Assembly (NCBI RefSeq): GCF_027887165.1
Contig: NC_077227.1
Location: 444,224,395 to 444,288,394, forward strand
From: Monodelphis domestica
Lineage: Eukaryota; Chordata; Mammalia; Didelphimorphia; Didelphidae
Reading direction: 5' to 3'
Length of the DNA: 64,000 nucleotides
Part shown: piece after piece, positions 48,315 to 60,828 of the stretch
Position numbering within the stretch: the first letter of the stretch is position 1
Layout of the letters: each line of letters begins with the position of its first letter
Program-made: the position numbers and the translations under genes
The notes under the pieces: model-generated
Database searches by the model: none
Told to the model about the DNA's origin: nothing
Seen by the model: the letters and a program-made list of their open reading frames with translations, nothing else

Positions 48315-49031
48315 GAATCGGCATATCGGCATCTAATTTATTCATTCTCTCTCTCTCTTTTAATTTTCAGTTAAGAGTCATATAGTTTAATACTTCATGT
48401 AAATAGTCAGTCTCCAGTAAGGGCTACTAAAAGTGATTTTGAGATCCACATGCTGGGAGTTGTACCTGTGACAGTATCTTGGGCAGGGATGTGACTAGCC
48501 AAAAGTGGACCTTGCAAAAGCCCAGAAAATTAAAGAGGAAATTTTACCACAGTTTCTGCAGCTTCCACATTTGCTTTTTTGTGTGTCAGTTAGAAGTGAA
48601 CTGTGAGAATTAAATACTGGTCTTTACATATACACAAGTTATGCTGTGAAAGCATATTGGCTTACAAACATATAAAAATACTTGTTAACTAGTTCAATAA
48701 GAAAATAATGTATAAAAGTAAATAGCAAAAACATTAATCATCTCTGATTCTGGAAAGATCAATTCCACTTTTTTTATATTACATCAAACAAAAACAACTA
48801 CAATTTGTTTTCTTGAATCCCTTATCCAGAAATATCCAAAAAGGAAGATAGACACAAATGATTGTTTGCCCTGTTCCCCCCCTCCCCCCAAATGGCTGAG
48901 AAAGATGCCTAAGAAACTGAAATGTTTGTGTCCAGAAAGAGCCCAGGTATTTGGCCACAGAGAATACCACCATCATTAGCCATACTGCAACAATGGCAGG
49001 ATTAGTAAGAGCCCTTATAGCAGTTCTGGAC
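48315..49031 (-). other. Candidate terminal exon or pseudogene of a small membrane protein
   Basis: Minus strand: a T-rich tract ending TGTGTCCAG at about 49026 looks like a 3' splice site. It leads into RTAIRALTNPAIVAVWLM and on through MVVFSVAKYLGSFW, one strongly hydrophobic helix followed by an amphipathic tail (QTFQFLRHLSQPF). The frame stays open to 48779. About 0.45 kb of AT-rich, UTR-like sequence follows, with AATAAA at about 48335. I do not recognise the protein. Alternatives are a retrocopy fragment or chance. Confidence 0.35.
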
Positions 49032-49389
49032 ACATAGAAAAAAATACAGTAGATGGTCAGGTGTTTCTTGCCACTGGAAACTAGAAGGTACAGTGATCCA
49101 TGAGGTTCAAAAAACCCTCTTTTTTGTTAACTTATTTCAGTGGGTTTAAGGCTAACTGAAGTTCAAATTAAGTTTTATTCTCTTGGGCAAAAAAAGCTAT
49201 TTCACATTTTCTCCCTCAAACAAACAAAAACCCACAACAAAAATTCCCTAGATTTTGATTTAGGATGACAGTAGGTAATATGATCTCAGAAGTTAAAAAT
49301 TAATCATTTTGCATACAATTATTTTAGCTTGGAAAATAACTGGGGATTCAAGGCTGATTCATCCCCATTATGAGTGTAAGCCCTTAAAG

Positions 49390-49431
<42 letters not shown>

Positions 49432-49724
49432 ACATGGGCACATGTGTGCACATATAGATATCTAGCTTTTAAAAAAAAGTAACTGGATGGTCTTAGAGAA
49501 GCAGCCTTAGTGTTTTCTTTAAGTCTGTCCTGACATGACCATAACATCATCACCACCATCACCTCCATCATCTTCCAGGCCAGGATTTAGCTGGCTTCTT
49601 AAACTAAGGCTAACATGGTGGCCATTTCGAGGACATGCTTGTATAAGGCTAGTGTGAATTTCAAAACTACTTAATCCTGTTCAAACCATTCTTTAGAGGA
49701 TGGGATCTGGCTATTTCCTGATCA
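49032..49724. other. Unassigned interval with a (GT)n tract
   Basis: A (GT)n microsatellite lies at 49393-49430. No gene or repeat family was recognised in the rest. Confidence 0.4.
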
Positions 49725-50151
49725 ATAACAATAGAGATACTTGGAATGACAGAATCAGGTCTTGGAAACTACAATCTCCACCCTACTCAGGGTAACAGGA
49801 TTTAGGAAGGGCTGCAGCAAAGCTCAAGATTTAATTATTTGAGAATATGACCTTCAACAGACATGTGCAAAGGGAACAGACCTCTGGGAGGTCCTGGGTG
49901 AAGCTAGAGCCACCATTGGCACAGGTGAAACACAGGAAGTGAGGTAGAGGACAGCTGAGGAGTTCTGGGGACTTCCTGTGTGAAGGAGAGGAGGTAGTTG
50001 GAGTCTGGTGCTTAAAGTGGAGGCCCTCAGACTGTTTCTCCATTTTGGTCATGTGAGTGATAGGGATTGATCTCTTTTCTTTTCCTCGGCTATCCAAGGC
50101 CTTGGGCCTTTGGCCCAGCCTAAGCAGAGTGGGTATTTAAGCCCTATTCCC

Positions 50152-50214
<63 letters not shown>

Positions 50215-50361
50215 CCTTTCTTCCTCCTGTTAGTAATTAAAAAAAACTCCATAAAGGTTTGACTGCTGATTTGAGTTTTCATTTAGGAATTACATAGCTG
50301 AATTCCTTGGCGACCTTAAATTAATATATATCAGTCTTTTAATGTGATTTCCATATCACAC
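49725..50361 (+). mobile_element. LTR-B copy 3, 5'-truncated
   Basis: Reverse complement of LTR-B copy 2 from 'gagatacttggaat' to the terminus 'ttccatatcaca'. It shares 'tcctaaatcctgtta' (as complement), 'gggcctttggcccagcct' and 'gaattccttggcgacctt'. A (CT)n tract at 50159-50210 is expanded relative to the GA-rich stretch at 24060. Confidence 0.7.
50159..50210 (+). repeat. (CT)n microsatellite
   Basis: About 26 CT units inside LTR-B copy 3. Confidence 0.95.
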
Positions 50362-51365
<1,004 letters not shown>

Positions 51366-51583
51366 CCTAATTTATTCATTCACAAAGGGAAATGTAGTGT
51401 TCCCTCCCCCCATCCCCCCAATTGCAAATGAGTGAATTAAGAGATTTTGCTTAGGAAAATGGCCTGTAGAATAATAAATTGGAGGAATTCCATGTGAACT
51501 GGAAAGACCTCCAGGAAGTGATGCAGAGTGAGAGGAGCAGAACCAGGAGAACATTGTACATAGAGACTGACACACTATGGTAC

Positions 51584-51980
51584 TGTTAGGGTCCAGGTTT
51601 TCGCCCACCACCAAGGAAGACCCGTAGACAATGCAATCCAGCAAAAGGGTCATTTATTGAACTGGCGTGCACCAGTGGAAACTCAGCCAACAGAGTTCCG
51701 AGTTCCCTCCTGAAGGCTAGGCCTTAAATACTCTCCAGTATGTATGGCCCCCCTTCCAGTCCTTTATCTGTTACATACCATTGTTGAAACGCTGCTGGCA
51801 TGTATGGCTCCCCTCAGCTCTTATCTGTTACATTCTATTCTTGGAACCTTGACATTTTTATGTTACTGGGGTCTGCCTGGCTTCTAAGTTCTTATCTGGT
51901 ACTTACTGCTGCTGGGGTCTTGGCATATTTATGGTTCTGAACTTCCAAGGCCAGGAAATTTCCTGCTTAGGCTTTCCTCA
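51584..51980 (-). repeat. 3' LTR of the provirus, with duplicated U3 unit
   Basis: 397 bp. It differs from the 5' LTR mainly by an extra ~57-bp block. The extra block is a diverged tandem copy of 'catgtatggc...ttatctgttacat...ttg.aac'. Confidence 0.9.
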
Positions 51981-52001
51981 TTTCCCAATTCTTTTTCTCT
52001 T
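51981..52001 (-). promoter_or_regulatory. Polypurine tract
   Basis: The minus strand reads AGAGAAAAAGAATTGGGAAA immediately before the 3' LTR TGAGG, as expected for the plus-strand primer. Confidence 0.75.
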
Positions 52002-53895
52002 AGGGGGCAGAGGGAAGGCCTGCCCGCTGAGGCAGCTCGTAGCCCTCTGCCTGGGGCTTGATGGTGGCTAGGGGTTGATACTGCTGTCGGAGGGCCAACA
52101 CCTGGATGGCATTCAGTCGGTCTTTCATGAACCGAACAAGACAGTTAAAAATACAGGGGTCAAATGTTAATAGTAGGGTTAAGATTATAAGGGGTCCTAT
52201 AAGGGGCGTGACTAGGGTAGTGAGCCAGGGAGAAGAATTGAAAAGGTGGGCGTACCAGGGGCTTGCAGTTTCTCTCTCCTTCCGACGGGCTTCTAGACTT
52301 TCTCGTAGCTTGTTCAGGGAGTCTCTGATAATCCCCGAATGGTTAACACAGAAGCAACATTCTTCCCCCAAGGCTGCACAGAGGCCTCCTTCCTTAAGGA
52401 AGAGGAGGTCCAGGCCTCGTCAATTTTGAAGGGCAACCTCGGCTAAGGAGGCATGGGATTTCTTGAGGAAACTGATAGAGGATTCCAGCCTTGCTATATC
52501 CTCATCAACTGCCTTGCGGAGGTGGTGGTACCCCTGAGCCTGTATGGTGAGGGCTGCGATGCCCACCCCCGTCCATGTCCATGTTGCTGCTAAGCGAGTG
52601 GCTATGGTGATGGCGATAGTAACAGGTTCTCTCTTCCATCACCCAGATGATATGTGGTCCCATGTTTGAAGGAGGTTCTGCTCAGCATAGTAGGTCACTC
52701 GGGGTACTATTGTGATGGGGGTACAGAACTCGAGGCGGGCAGTGAGGGAGTTAGGGGAGACACAGGGCTGTAGGCCAGAATGGGAGCATAGCCAGTGTGC
52801 TCCTGCGGATGGGATAAGGTATTTCCCAGTTGAGGACTACTCCGTGGTTGAGCAAAGGCAGGGGTTGGGGTGGCTGAAGTTTCCCGCTACACAGTTGCTG
52901 CACCCGATTACTGCAGAAAGGGTTAAGCCATGGCCCAGGTTTCCAGGTCCCATCTCGCTCTAGTTTTCTTCCTGTGAGATGTCACAGGAGGCATTCAGGC
53001 CAAAGGCCTCATAATAGGGCAGGGATGCGACTAGGCAAAGCCAGCAGTGTTCAGTGAGGTTAGGTGAGGAATGGTTGAGGGCCGAAAAGGAGGCTTGTAG
53101 TAGGGAAAAAAGGGGGTTGCCACATACTGGGTGGCGAAGAGGAACTTTGGCGATAGGGATGGAGTTCAGGGGCCACGAGATGGTGGTCTCTTGTGGGGAG
53201 GGAGAATTGCTGGTCTCCCAAAGGAGGGGAGGCCCTGTAAGGAGAGGGGGTTTGGGGGTCCTGGCCGAACTGGGGTTAAATATGAGATTGGATCCCATTG
53301 GGTATGAGGGGAGGACTAGGGGCTCTTTTTTGATCAGGATAAGCCCCCCCCAGGTCAGTTCCTGATACATACACTCTAAAACCCCAGGTCCTCCCTAGGA
53401 GCCAGCCCTGGTCTTGGGGATTTAGGATGGTTATATTCAGGAATCGGCAGTTCCCTGGCGTTGCTACTATGCCACTGCACATTCCACTGGTCCAAGGAAT
53501 CACACCATGAGGGCTACATCCCAGAGGGGACCAGGTTAGGAGTAATGAGGAATCAGGGGCCGGGACCCTCCATGCAGTAGCTGTGGTTTCACACCTCCAG
53601 TAAGTACAATAAAATTGGTTGGGAGAGTTACAATAAAATTGACCCAGGTTTGAGGCTGGGCATACATAATAATCAAAAAGAACAAAAGACCTAATGCCTG
53701 GACGGTCACAGTTAATGGAAGTGAGAGCTTGGCAGGGTGTAAAGAGGAAGCTTGGAGAATCAGGAGTCGTGATGGAGGCAATAGTTGTTGAGGTGTCCCA
53801 GCTGATGAGGGACCATTTCCATGGCTGGTGGGAGAACTCTGCCTGTAGAACAGAGAGAAGGCAAGTGAGAGAAAAGAGGGCAAGGGGAGGGTCAT
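52000..53895 (-). pseudogene. env: env, broken by frameshifts and stops
   Basis: The first ATG (53895) overlaps the gag/integrase stop by four bases. A pyrimidine tract ending TTCTACAG just downstream resembles a splice acceptor. The surface-subunit part keeps a CWLC motif (LTEHCWLCL, about 53020-53050). The transmembrane part keeps a cysteine cluster (EECCF) and a hydrophobic anchor ([18 protein letters not shown]). Its tail contains YQPL. Several frame changes and a stop ahead of the cysteine cluster make it nonfunctional. Confidence 0.85.
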
Positions 53896-54995
53896 GCTGT
53901 CTGGTGAAGTTTAAGCTTCAGAGGAGTGTCAGGATGGGACGTGGCTGTCCAGACTTTGGTGGCCTCTGGTGGGCCTGCGGCTCTCATGTGGGAGTGGTGG
54001 ATCCAGGGGCTGATTCCATTGACCTTAAGAGCTTGATCAGTGGCGAAGTTCCAGTCAGGCCACTTGGTGGGGAACACCGCAGCGAGGTGTGCAGGGTCAG
54101 TGGTGGGTCTCCCATCGTCTCTAAGAACCAGTTTTTTACCTTCAGTGGTGATCCGATCACGCTCCTCACTAGTGAATAGCGTGCAGAGCAAATGCTGACA
54201 GTCATCCCAGGTGGGACTATGGGTGAGAAAAATAGACTCAACCAGGTCTATTAGCTTTTGGGGCTGCTCAGAGAAGGGGGGGTTTTGGTGTTTCCAATTA
54301 TACAAGTCAGAAGAAGTGAAAGGCCAGTACTGGAAAACAAGGGGGCCCCCTTCTGTCATGGGCCCAACAGTGCGGACTGGTAGGATGGTGGTAGAGGAGG
54401 AGGTTTCCGCTAGAATGGGAGGTGGCTGCTGCATCGAAGGCACTTGGCCTCTAGTGCGGTGAGCTGGAGGGGGGCTGGGCAAGCCTTCCCCCTGCACGGC
54501 TGCTGCCTTGTTTCCATCAGGGGGGAGGGGAGGGTATAACTGGGGGTTATAGGGAGGGGGTGGCAAGGGAGGCTCAGGGAGGGGTTCCTCGGTCAATGGG
54601 AGGACCAGAGGCGGGAGGGGTGAGATGGACTTTTCAGGGTTAGGCTTTTCAGGAAGGCCCTTGGTCTTATTGTCCATTGAGGCTAGTAAGACGTGGACAG
54701 CTTCTATAAAAGATTTTAACCAGGGTGGGGGGTCTAAGGCCAGATCTTGCCAGGTCAGGATGTAGGGGACCTGGTCTGGGTGCCCCTCTGGTCCAGGGAG
54801 GAGGATCCAGCTCTGAACGGCAGACATGGCACTGTTCTGCCAAGTACCTCCTCAGGGCCACCCACACCCAAAGGAAGGCCATTCGACATTACAGAAAGTC
54901 TGCAGCTTTCCTTTATGAACTGTCAGACTCAGGTTTGCAGCCCTTGACTTAGTCAGCAGGACCAAATCCAAGGGGGTGGACTGGCCATGACCCAT
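53892..54995 (-). pseudogene. gag: gag, with a stop in matrix and fused to an integrase tail
   Basis: The MGHGQS start at 54995 has the N-terminal Gly needed for myristoylation. One in-frame TGA (54852-54854) breaks the matrix region. After that the frame is open for over 300 codons. It covers a Pro-rich region with PPPY (a late-domain motif) and a gamma-type capsid (VFQYWPFTSSDLYNWK, then TWDDCQHLL). Capsid stops partway (about 54050). The final ~55 residues (NGISPWIHHSHMRAAGPPEA onward) look like the C-terminus of integrase. The frame was therefore joined by a large internal deletion, and nucleocapsid is missing. Confidence 0.85.
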
Positions 54996-55154
54996 ATTGG
55001 GTAGAGAGGTTAAGGAAAGAATGAGGAGATAGATCAGAAAGAGGAAGATAAGGAGGGGAGTGATACTGGAGAGTTTGAAGAACCCTGATACTGGTGACCT
55101 CTTGTCAGAGGCTGGCTGCCTGGTCCCCCCCTTGAGGCCAAAAAGCCCCAGCAT
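54996..55154 (-). other. Upstream in-frame extension of gag with a hydrophobic segment
   Basis: The gag frame is open upstream to an ATG at 55154. It adds 53 codons with a hydrophobic stretch (SSITPLLIFLFLIYLLILSL) just before the matrix start. The position and composition resemble the leader of glycosylated Gag in MLV-like viruses. Whether this ATG was used is inference. Confidence 0.55.
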
Positions 55155-55763
55155 GTCTATACAAAATCAACTAGGGCAATACAAGCCACTTAGAGTCCCC
55201 TTTAGGAAGATATTGCACCCCTAAGAGAGACTAGGGGATGCCCCATGATCTCTAGGTGATTTTTGTATAGCCCTAACAACCCCTTTCCCTTTAAGCCTGA
55301 TGGAGACTCGAACTCCGTGCAACAAAGACTAAAAACTCTGTTCTCAGGGGACTCAAACCACCTGAAAGTTCCAAGTTTGGTACGTACCCTGGACCATATT
55401 CCTTCCCTACCCCACAGACAGATCTCAAATGCTTCCTCTGGTTCCCGACTGGGCTCCTCTCGGATGACACAGCACTATGGTACCACAGTGTCCATACTCA
55501 GAAACAGGTGGGAGGATCGGACAGCCATGGGGCGAACCCACCCAGAACGGGGTGGGCCTTGGAACATAGCGTAGGATAACCTGTATAAACCACAGGTACA
55601 TATCATCCACTAAGCTGTATGTTCGAGAGTCCTCCTCTCCCCCATACACTTGCGGTCACCACACACACATAAACACTTGCCCACCTCACTTGGCTCACCT
55701 GGAGGTCCGGTCCAAGGCAGTGCCTCTGGCCCTTCTGTCAAGGGGTTCTGAGGTGGGGGGGAG

Positions 55764-55776
55764 GGACGAGCCCCCA
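55764..55776 (-). promoter_or_regulatory. Primer binding site, tRNA-Pro type
   Basis: Two bases after the 5' LTR, the minus strand reads TGGGGGCTCGTCC. This is the start of the tRNA-Pro complement used by MLV-like gammaretroviruses. The rest of the 18-mer has diverged. Confidence 0.85.
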
Positions 55777-55778
55777 AA

Positions 55779-56118
55779 TGTTAGGGTCCGGGTTTTCGCC
55801 CACCACCAAGGAAGACCCGTAAACAATGCAATCGAGCAAAAGGGTTGTTTATTGAACTGGCGTGCACCAGTGGAAACTCAGCCAACAGAGTTGCGAGTTC
55901 CCTCTTGAAGGCTAGGCTTTAAATACTCTCCAGTATGTATGGCCCCCCTTCCAGTCCTTTATCTGTTACATACCATTGTTGGAACCTTGACATTTTTATG
56001 TTACTGGGGTCTGCCAGGCCTCTAAGTTCTTATCTGGTACCTACTGCTGCTGGGGTCTTGGCATATTTATGGTTCTGAACTTCCAAGGCCAGGCAGTTTC
56101 CTGCTCAGGCCTCCCTCA
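55779..56118 (-). repeat. 5' LTR of the provirus
   Basis: Reverse complement starts TGAGGGAGGCC and ends CCCTAACA. It carries a TATTTAAAG promoter box and a CAATAAAC poly(A) signal. It is 340 bp long and has a single copy of the U3 unit that is duplicated in the other LTR. Confidence 0.9.
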
Positions 56119-56506
56119 GTACAATCGAATGTAATGAACTTCTCCATTAGTGGCAATGCAATGATCCTGAACAACCCGGAGGGACATATGAGAAAGAACA
56201 CTATCCACATTCAGAGGGAGAACTGTGGCAAAAGAAACACAGAAGAAAAACAACTGCTTGATCACATGGGTCTGTGGGGCTATGACTGGGAAAGTAGACT
56301 CTAAAAGATCGCCCTAGTGCAAATATTAATAATAAGGAAATGGTCTTGATCGATGGCACATGAAAAACCCAGTGGAATTGTGTGCCAGATATGGGAGGGG
56401 GTGAGGGAAGGGGAGAGAAGGAACATGAGTCTTGTAACCATGGAAAATTATTCTAAATAATCTAATTAAATAAAATTATTTTTAAAAAAAGGAAAATGGC
56501 TTGTAG

Positions 56507-59500
56507 TAGATCTTCAGGAAAAGGTGAAGGAAAAGTTTAGGAGATATTTTCTAGTCTGTCAGAAACTAGAAGGCAAGAAAATTTTCTTCAGTGTGAAATT
56601 GGCCTCAGGACTCTCTATAGATGTATAAGAGCCATTGAAATAATAAATTTGATCTGGTGATGAATATTTTTTAAAAAGTATCAAGTCCTTTTAGTTCTTT
56701 TGTTCAAAGTTCTATTATCCACAATCTTCCTTCTTTTTTTTTTCCTTCTGTACAACTGCTATGGGATGAATTATGGGATTTTGTGAAAGTATCACTGACT
56801 AACAATTTTCCAAGGTTCATTATCTCTGAGATAGCAATTTTCCTACATAATTCTTAAAAAAGTGGGGAATCATTGATGTGGACTATATGCATCACAGCTT
56901 GAGCTCACTCCAAATCTTTGTCCAGTGAGAAAACACCTGTTCTTCCAATGATTTTTTAGATTTACCTTCTATTCCTCAGATTCTAGAGAACTGCCAGAGT
57001 TAAACTTTTCTGTCTCCTCTCAAGGTGGAAGATTCAGTGGTTCATTTGATTCTCTTGTCTTCCATTGTCTTCCATCTTCTTACAAACTTCCACACAGGAG
57101 ATGTCCAGTTATTGAAACCTCGATTTCTGTCACATTCTGATGATAATTAATGCTGGGAGCTGTCAGGCTATGATGTCTTGACAAGGTCACTTGTGGATGC
57201 CAAGAGGTCACAGAGTGACTCTCTGGTAGGATGGAATTGTCCTCTCAGTCCCCTTTGCATAACTTCTCTCATCAACATCCCTTACTAATGAAATGGACAT
57301 GATTGTTGTCCTCTCCCTAGTCTCAGAAAAAGTAATATAAGAGCAAAATGCTTGCACACTATTTCCCCAAAATATCATCAAAGATTAGATATACAAAACC
57401 AAACCCAAAAGATTATTATGGGTTAACTTTTGCTTAGGTACATAATTCCCAGCAAAAGCTGTACCCACAAGCCAAGTCCAGAATATCCCCTACTCCCCCT
57501 GTACAGAAACTCATTCTTTAAAAGCCAGCACATAAATAATTCATAAGGAAAGATTTGTACAGGTACATCAAGCTCTACCATGTCTCAGTGACTTGATTCA
57601 ACCTAATATAACTCCCCTTGAGAAACTCTCTAGTAAACCCTTAAAAATGATCAGCCTAATATTAAATCTGAATTGTGTTCTCAGTACCTCTCTGATCTCT
57701 CAACCTCACTACTATGATTGTTGAATTGTCTCTAGAATTTCTGATTGATTATACATTTTTATTAAAGTTAATAAGTGATTTTCCTTCATTGTCTGTAAGC
57801 TCAAAGCTCCTCACAGTTTAATGAGAAAATTAAGCCACCAGTGATGAAATAATTTATCTTGTGTAGAACCTTTTTGTTTCCTGTCAAAATCAATAGTTAC
57901 CATACAAATATATAGAATGATCTCAGAATGTTAATCAAACAATTTGTTAAAAGTTAATGTATCACTTATCCAATTATCTTTACTTGAACATGTATGTTAA
58001 ATAATGTATCTATGTGCCCAAAAATGGGCATAAAAATAAAGGTCAAACCTGAGCATGGCGAAGCAGCCACTTCATGCAGAGCATGCCCCAGGAAGAAACA
58101 CATATACAGAGCTGCCTTCTGTCTCTCATTTCACCTATTTGCTCCACCTACCAAGGATCCCTGGAGCCATGAGTGGGGCTGGACCCCGGCCCATGGCAAC
58201 TTAGAACAAGTTGGAATTGGTCTCAATCAATTTTGATACTCTAAAGATGTAAATGTTGAGTCTCAACATAACAAGTCCATAGAAACTACTTCATATTAAC
58301 ATATATGTTAACCCAAGTATTGGTAGTTCCTTACACAAAATCCATAGAAACTTATCCCTTCTATATAGGCTCAAAAATTTCTTTCACAAAATGCCTAGAA
58401 TATAATTGTCACCTGTTGGCAAACCAATGCTGCATCATTACTCTCTCCATATTCATGACCACCTTGTCCATGGTTTTAGCCAAATACAACACAGTACCTG
58501 TTGTTGTCATTGGTCCTAAGGTTTCCTTTAGCCTCCAAGACTAAGGCCAATTATTCCTCTCAAAGAATCATATGAATGAACACTAGATATGACTTGGGAT
58601 GTGCCTTCAAAGTTTAATCCTATCTGGATATCTGTAGAATAAACCCCAGGAGAGTTTCTGGAGCCCTGATGGTCTAATTTTGTTGACTTAATATACACTC
58701 CCTATCTATATACTTTTACTTCATCTCTCAGATTAATTGTATCAGTTCTTAGTGGCTAGTGGTTTGTTTTCTCTGCTTATGTAGATATCTTAGCATGACA
58801 TCATATATAGCTTCCCTGAACATGTAAGCCAGATAATATGGTTCATATACCCTACCTTGTATTCTTAATCACACCCTTCTGCAGTAGTTTCCCTAGCCCT
58901 AGTTCCAAGTTCAAAGCCTTCTTTTGGCCTTCTTCGACTCTTAGTGGGAGGTAGATAAGACATTCATATCTCTATCATCTATATTTAAATGTATATCTAT
59001 AACTGTACCTGTCTACCAATCTCTCTTCTCTCTTCTCTCTGTCTCTGTCTCTCTCCATCTATTCATCTATCCCTTACCCTTCTAGCATTACAAATTAAGT
59101 ATCTGGCATCTGCAGGATACTAGGAACTGGTGGGATTATATCTTCAGTGTATGTATAATATCAAGATCAGATCCACTGAGTCTCTCTAATATTCTTTTGG
59201 GTTGCTCTACACCAATCTCACACTGTCCTGAAAAAGACTATAGCTTCCTATATTGAGTGTCATGTAGTAATATTTCTACTGCTACTGTGTTTATTATGGT
59301 AACTATTGCTACGGCATCACTGGTGGCTAATATTAATTAACTTCCTGACTCTTGAAGAGAAACTTACCCATACATTATTAATAGTGGAGCATGGGATGGC
59401 TTCCATGAACAAGATTCTCATACTGTCCATAGTCACACAGTCTCTTGTCTAACTAGGAAGGGGTTAAACTTTCTCATTAGCTCTTGAATAGTAGCAAGGA

Positions 59501-60339
59501 GTTTAGTTTCCAAATAGCCTTTTATCTTTTTTGGGATGCTACAATGAACCAGTATTTCAGACAGCAAATACCGTACAGAGTACCTAATAATACTCTAAAG
59601 TACCCACAGAATTATGTAAAGTATTCAATATTTTTATCTTGACTATTAACAAGTATTTCATTTCTGTTACTGTGCCCATATTTTCCAATAACTGAACAGC
59701 CATGGTGGATATTCAGCAAATAAATGAAGCTTAAATGACTTTTTGACACAACAGTCTAATTGTTATTTTTAAGTCAACTATGTAGTCTGACCTGAATAAG
59801 TTATATTACAATTTTTTATATTACTATTTTCCCATATCAGTCTAAAGGAAAATAAATTACATGAAGAAAAACTTTAATAATACTTTGAATGCTAGCACAT
59901 CCACAATATATTTTAAATGAATCCTTGTGAATGTAGCACCTGGTTCCCCTCAATGTATTTAATTCTCAGCTCTGCCCAGGTCCATTTGAGCTAATTATCT
60001 ATTCACATCAAAGTAAAGAAGCTTCTGTTTATGATTCTTTTACAAAATGAAACCACACAATCTTGATTTCAAAGCACAGACATTTGATAAAACAATTCCT
60101 GGTGCAATTCAGTCCTCAGTCATCAAGACTAACCTTTTTTGGTTCCATCAAAATATTTCAGTCCACAAAGTATTCTATGGCCAATTTAGTTTTGGAAATG
60201 TGGCTCAAGGGGACTAGGGAACAAAATGCATGCCAAGAACCTGTAGTTCAGGGAATAGCAGCAGGGCAGCAGGCTGTGTCATTGCCATCTGGTGAGGAGA
60301 ACCATGTTCAGCAATTCCTAGAACACAGTCAAGTAGGGT
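56507..60339. other. Large unassigned interval
   Basis: AT-rich, and I find no confident gene or repeat family here. 57150-57900 has LTR-like hints (TGCTGGGAGCTGTC, later TTATTAAAG). A CT-rich microsatellite-like run lies near 59020-59060. 58300-59400 has frames with short hydrophobic runs on the plus strand, but they do not add up to an identifiable protein. Confidence 0.3.
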
Positions 60340-60460
60340 AATATAATTCAGAACCTGAAGGGACCTTAGAAATCATGTAGTGTGCCCCTTTCATTTTATA
60401 GAGGAAGAAACTGGGACAAGAAATATTACATGACTGGTCCAAGGATGTCATTATCTGTAG
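60340..60460 (-). mobile_element. MIR-like fragment
   Basis: 'ctgaagggaccttagaaatcatgtagtgtg' with 'cattttatagaggaagaaactggg' is the reverse complement of a MIR 3' region. Confidence 0.5.
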
Positions 60461-60484
60461 TTGAAGAATTAAAACCACACAATG

Positions 60485-60690
60485 TAAAATATACAGTGTC
60501 AGAACTAGAAGAAATCTGAGAAATCTCTGAATTCAACTCCCTTAATTTATAGATGGAGAAGCTGAGATCCATTCAAAAGAGGGGAATAATTTGTCCAAGA
60601 TTATACAACTAGTAGGTGTCTTGACTGGGATTTGACCCAGATTTTCTGACTCAAAGTTCAGTACTTTCCAGTACACCATCCATGACCACA
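60485..60690 (-). mobile_element. MIR-like element
   Basis: 'aatttatagatggagaagctgagatcc', 'tgtccaagattatacaactagtaggtg' and 'ttgacccagattttctgactc' follow the minus-strand MIR order. Confidence 0.55.
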
Positions 60691-60828
60691 GAAATCCTGT
60701 TATGTCATTTGTTAAATGAAGAACTGTATATGTTGAAGAAACATAGATAGGATGCCTAACTTAATACTAATTTTAAATTAGAGGGGCTTAGTGGATGATA
60801 CTGTGTTAATTTATTCTGCACTATAATT

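Larger units (their letters stand above)
51584..56118 (-). mobile_element. Gammaretrovirus-like endogenous provirus, pol deleted
   Basis: Two LTRs (51584-51980 and 55779-56118) are flanked by GTAC at 51580-51583 and 56119-56122. Order on the minus strand: 5' LTR, tRNA-Pro-type primer site, leader, gag, a short integrase-like end, env, polypurine tract, 3' LTR. At 4.5 kb it is about half the usual 8-9 kb because protease, RT and most of integrase are absent. LTR divergence is roughly 4-5% by hand count. All genes are broken. Confidence 0.9.
51470..56489 (+). mobile_element. 5'-truncated L1 split by a provirus
   Basis: L1 3' sequence ('gaattccatgtgaactggaaagacctcc', 'gtaatgaacttctccattagtggcaatgcaatg') lies at 51470-51583 and resumes at 56123-56489, ending in an A-rich tail. 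A 17-bp TSD (AGGAAAATGGC[C/T]TGTAG) lies at 51453-51469 and 56490-56506. It is only about 0.48 kb of L1 once the provirus is removed. Confidence 0.85.

Noticed and set aside
52106..54462. Several plus-strand frames across the provirus
   Set aside because: They are antisense to gag and env, which are identified by family motifs on the minus strand.
57994..58544. Two adjacent plus-strand frames of about 80 codons
   Set aside because: No recognisable domain, no splice or promoter context, and low complexity in parts.
58300..59400. Possible old retroviral env with a hydrophobic run near 59285
   Set aside because: No cysteine motif, cleavage site or continuous frame could be followed; the likeness is too weak.
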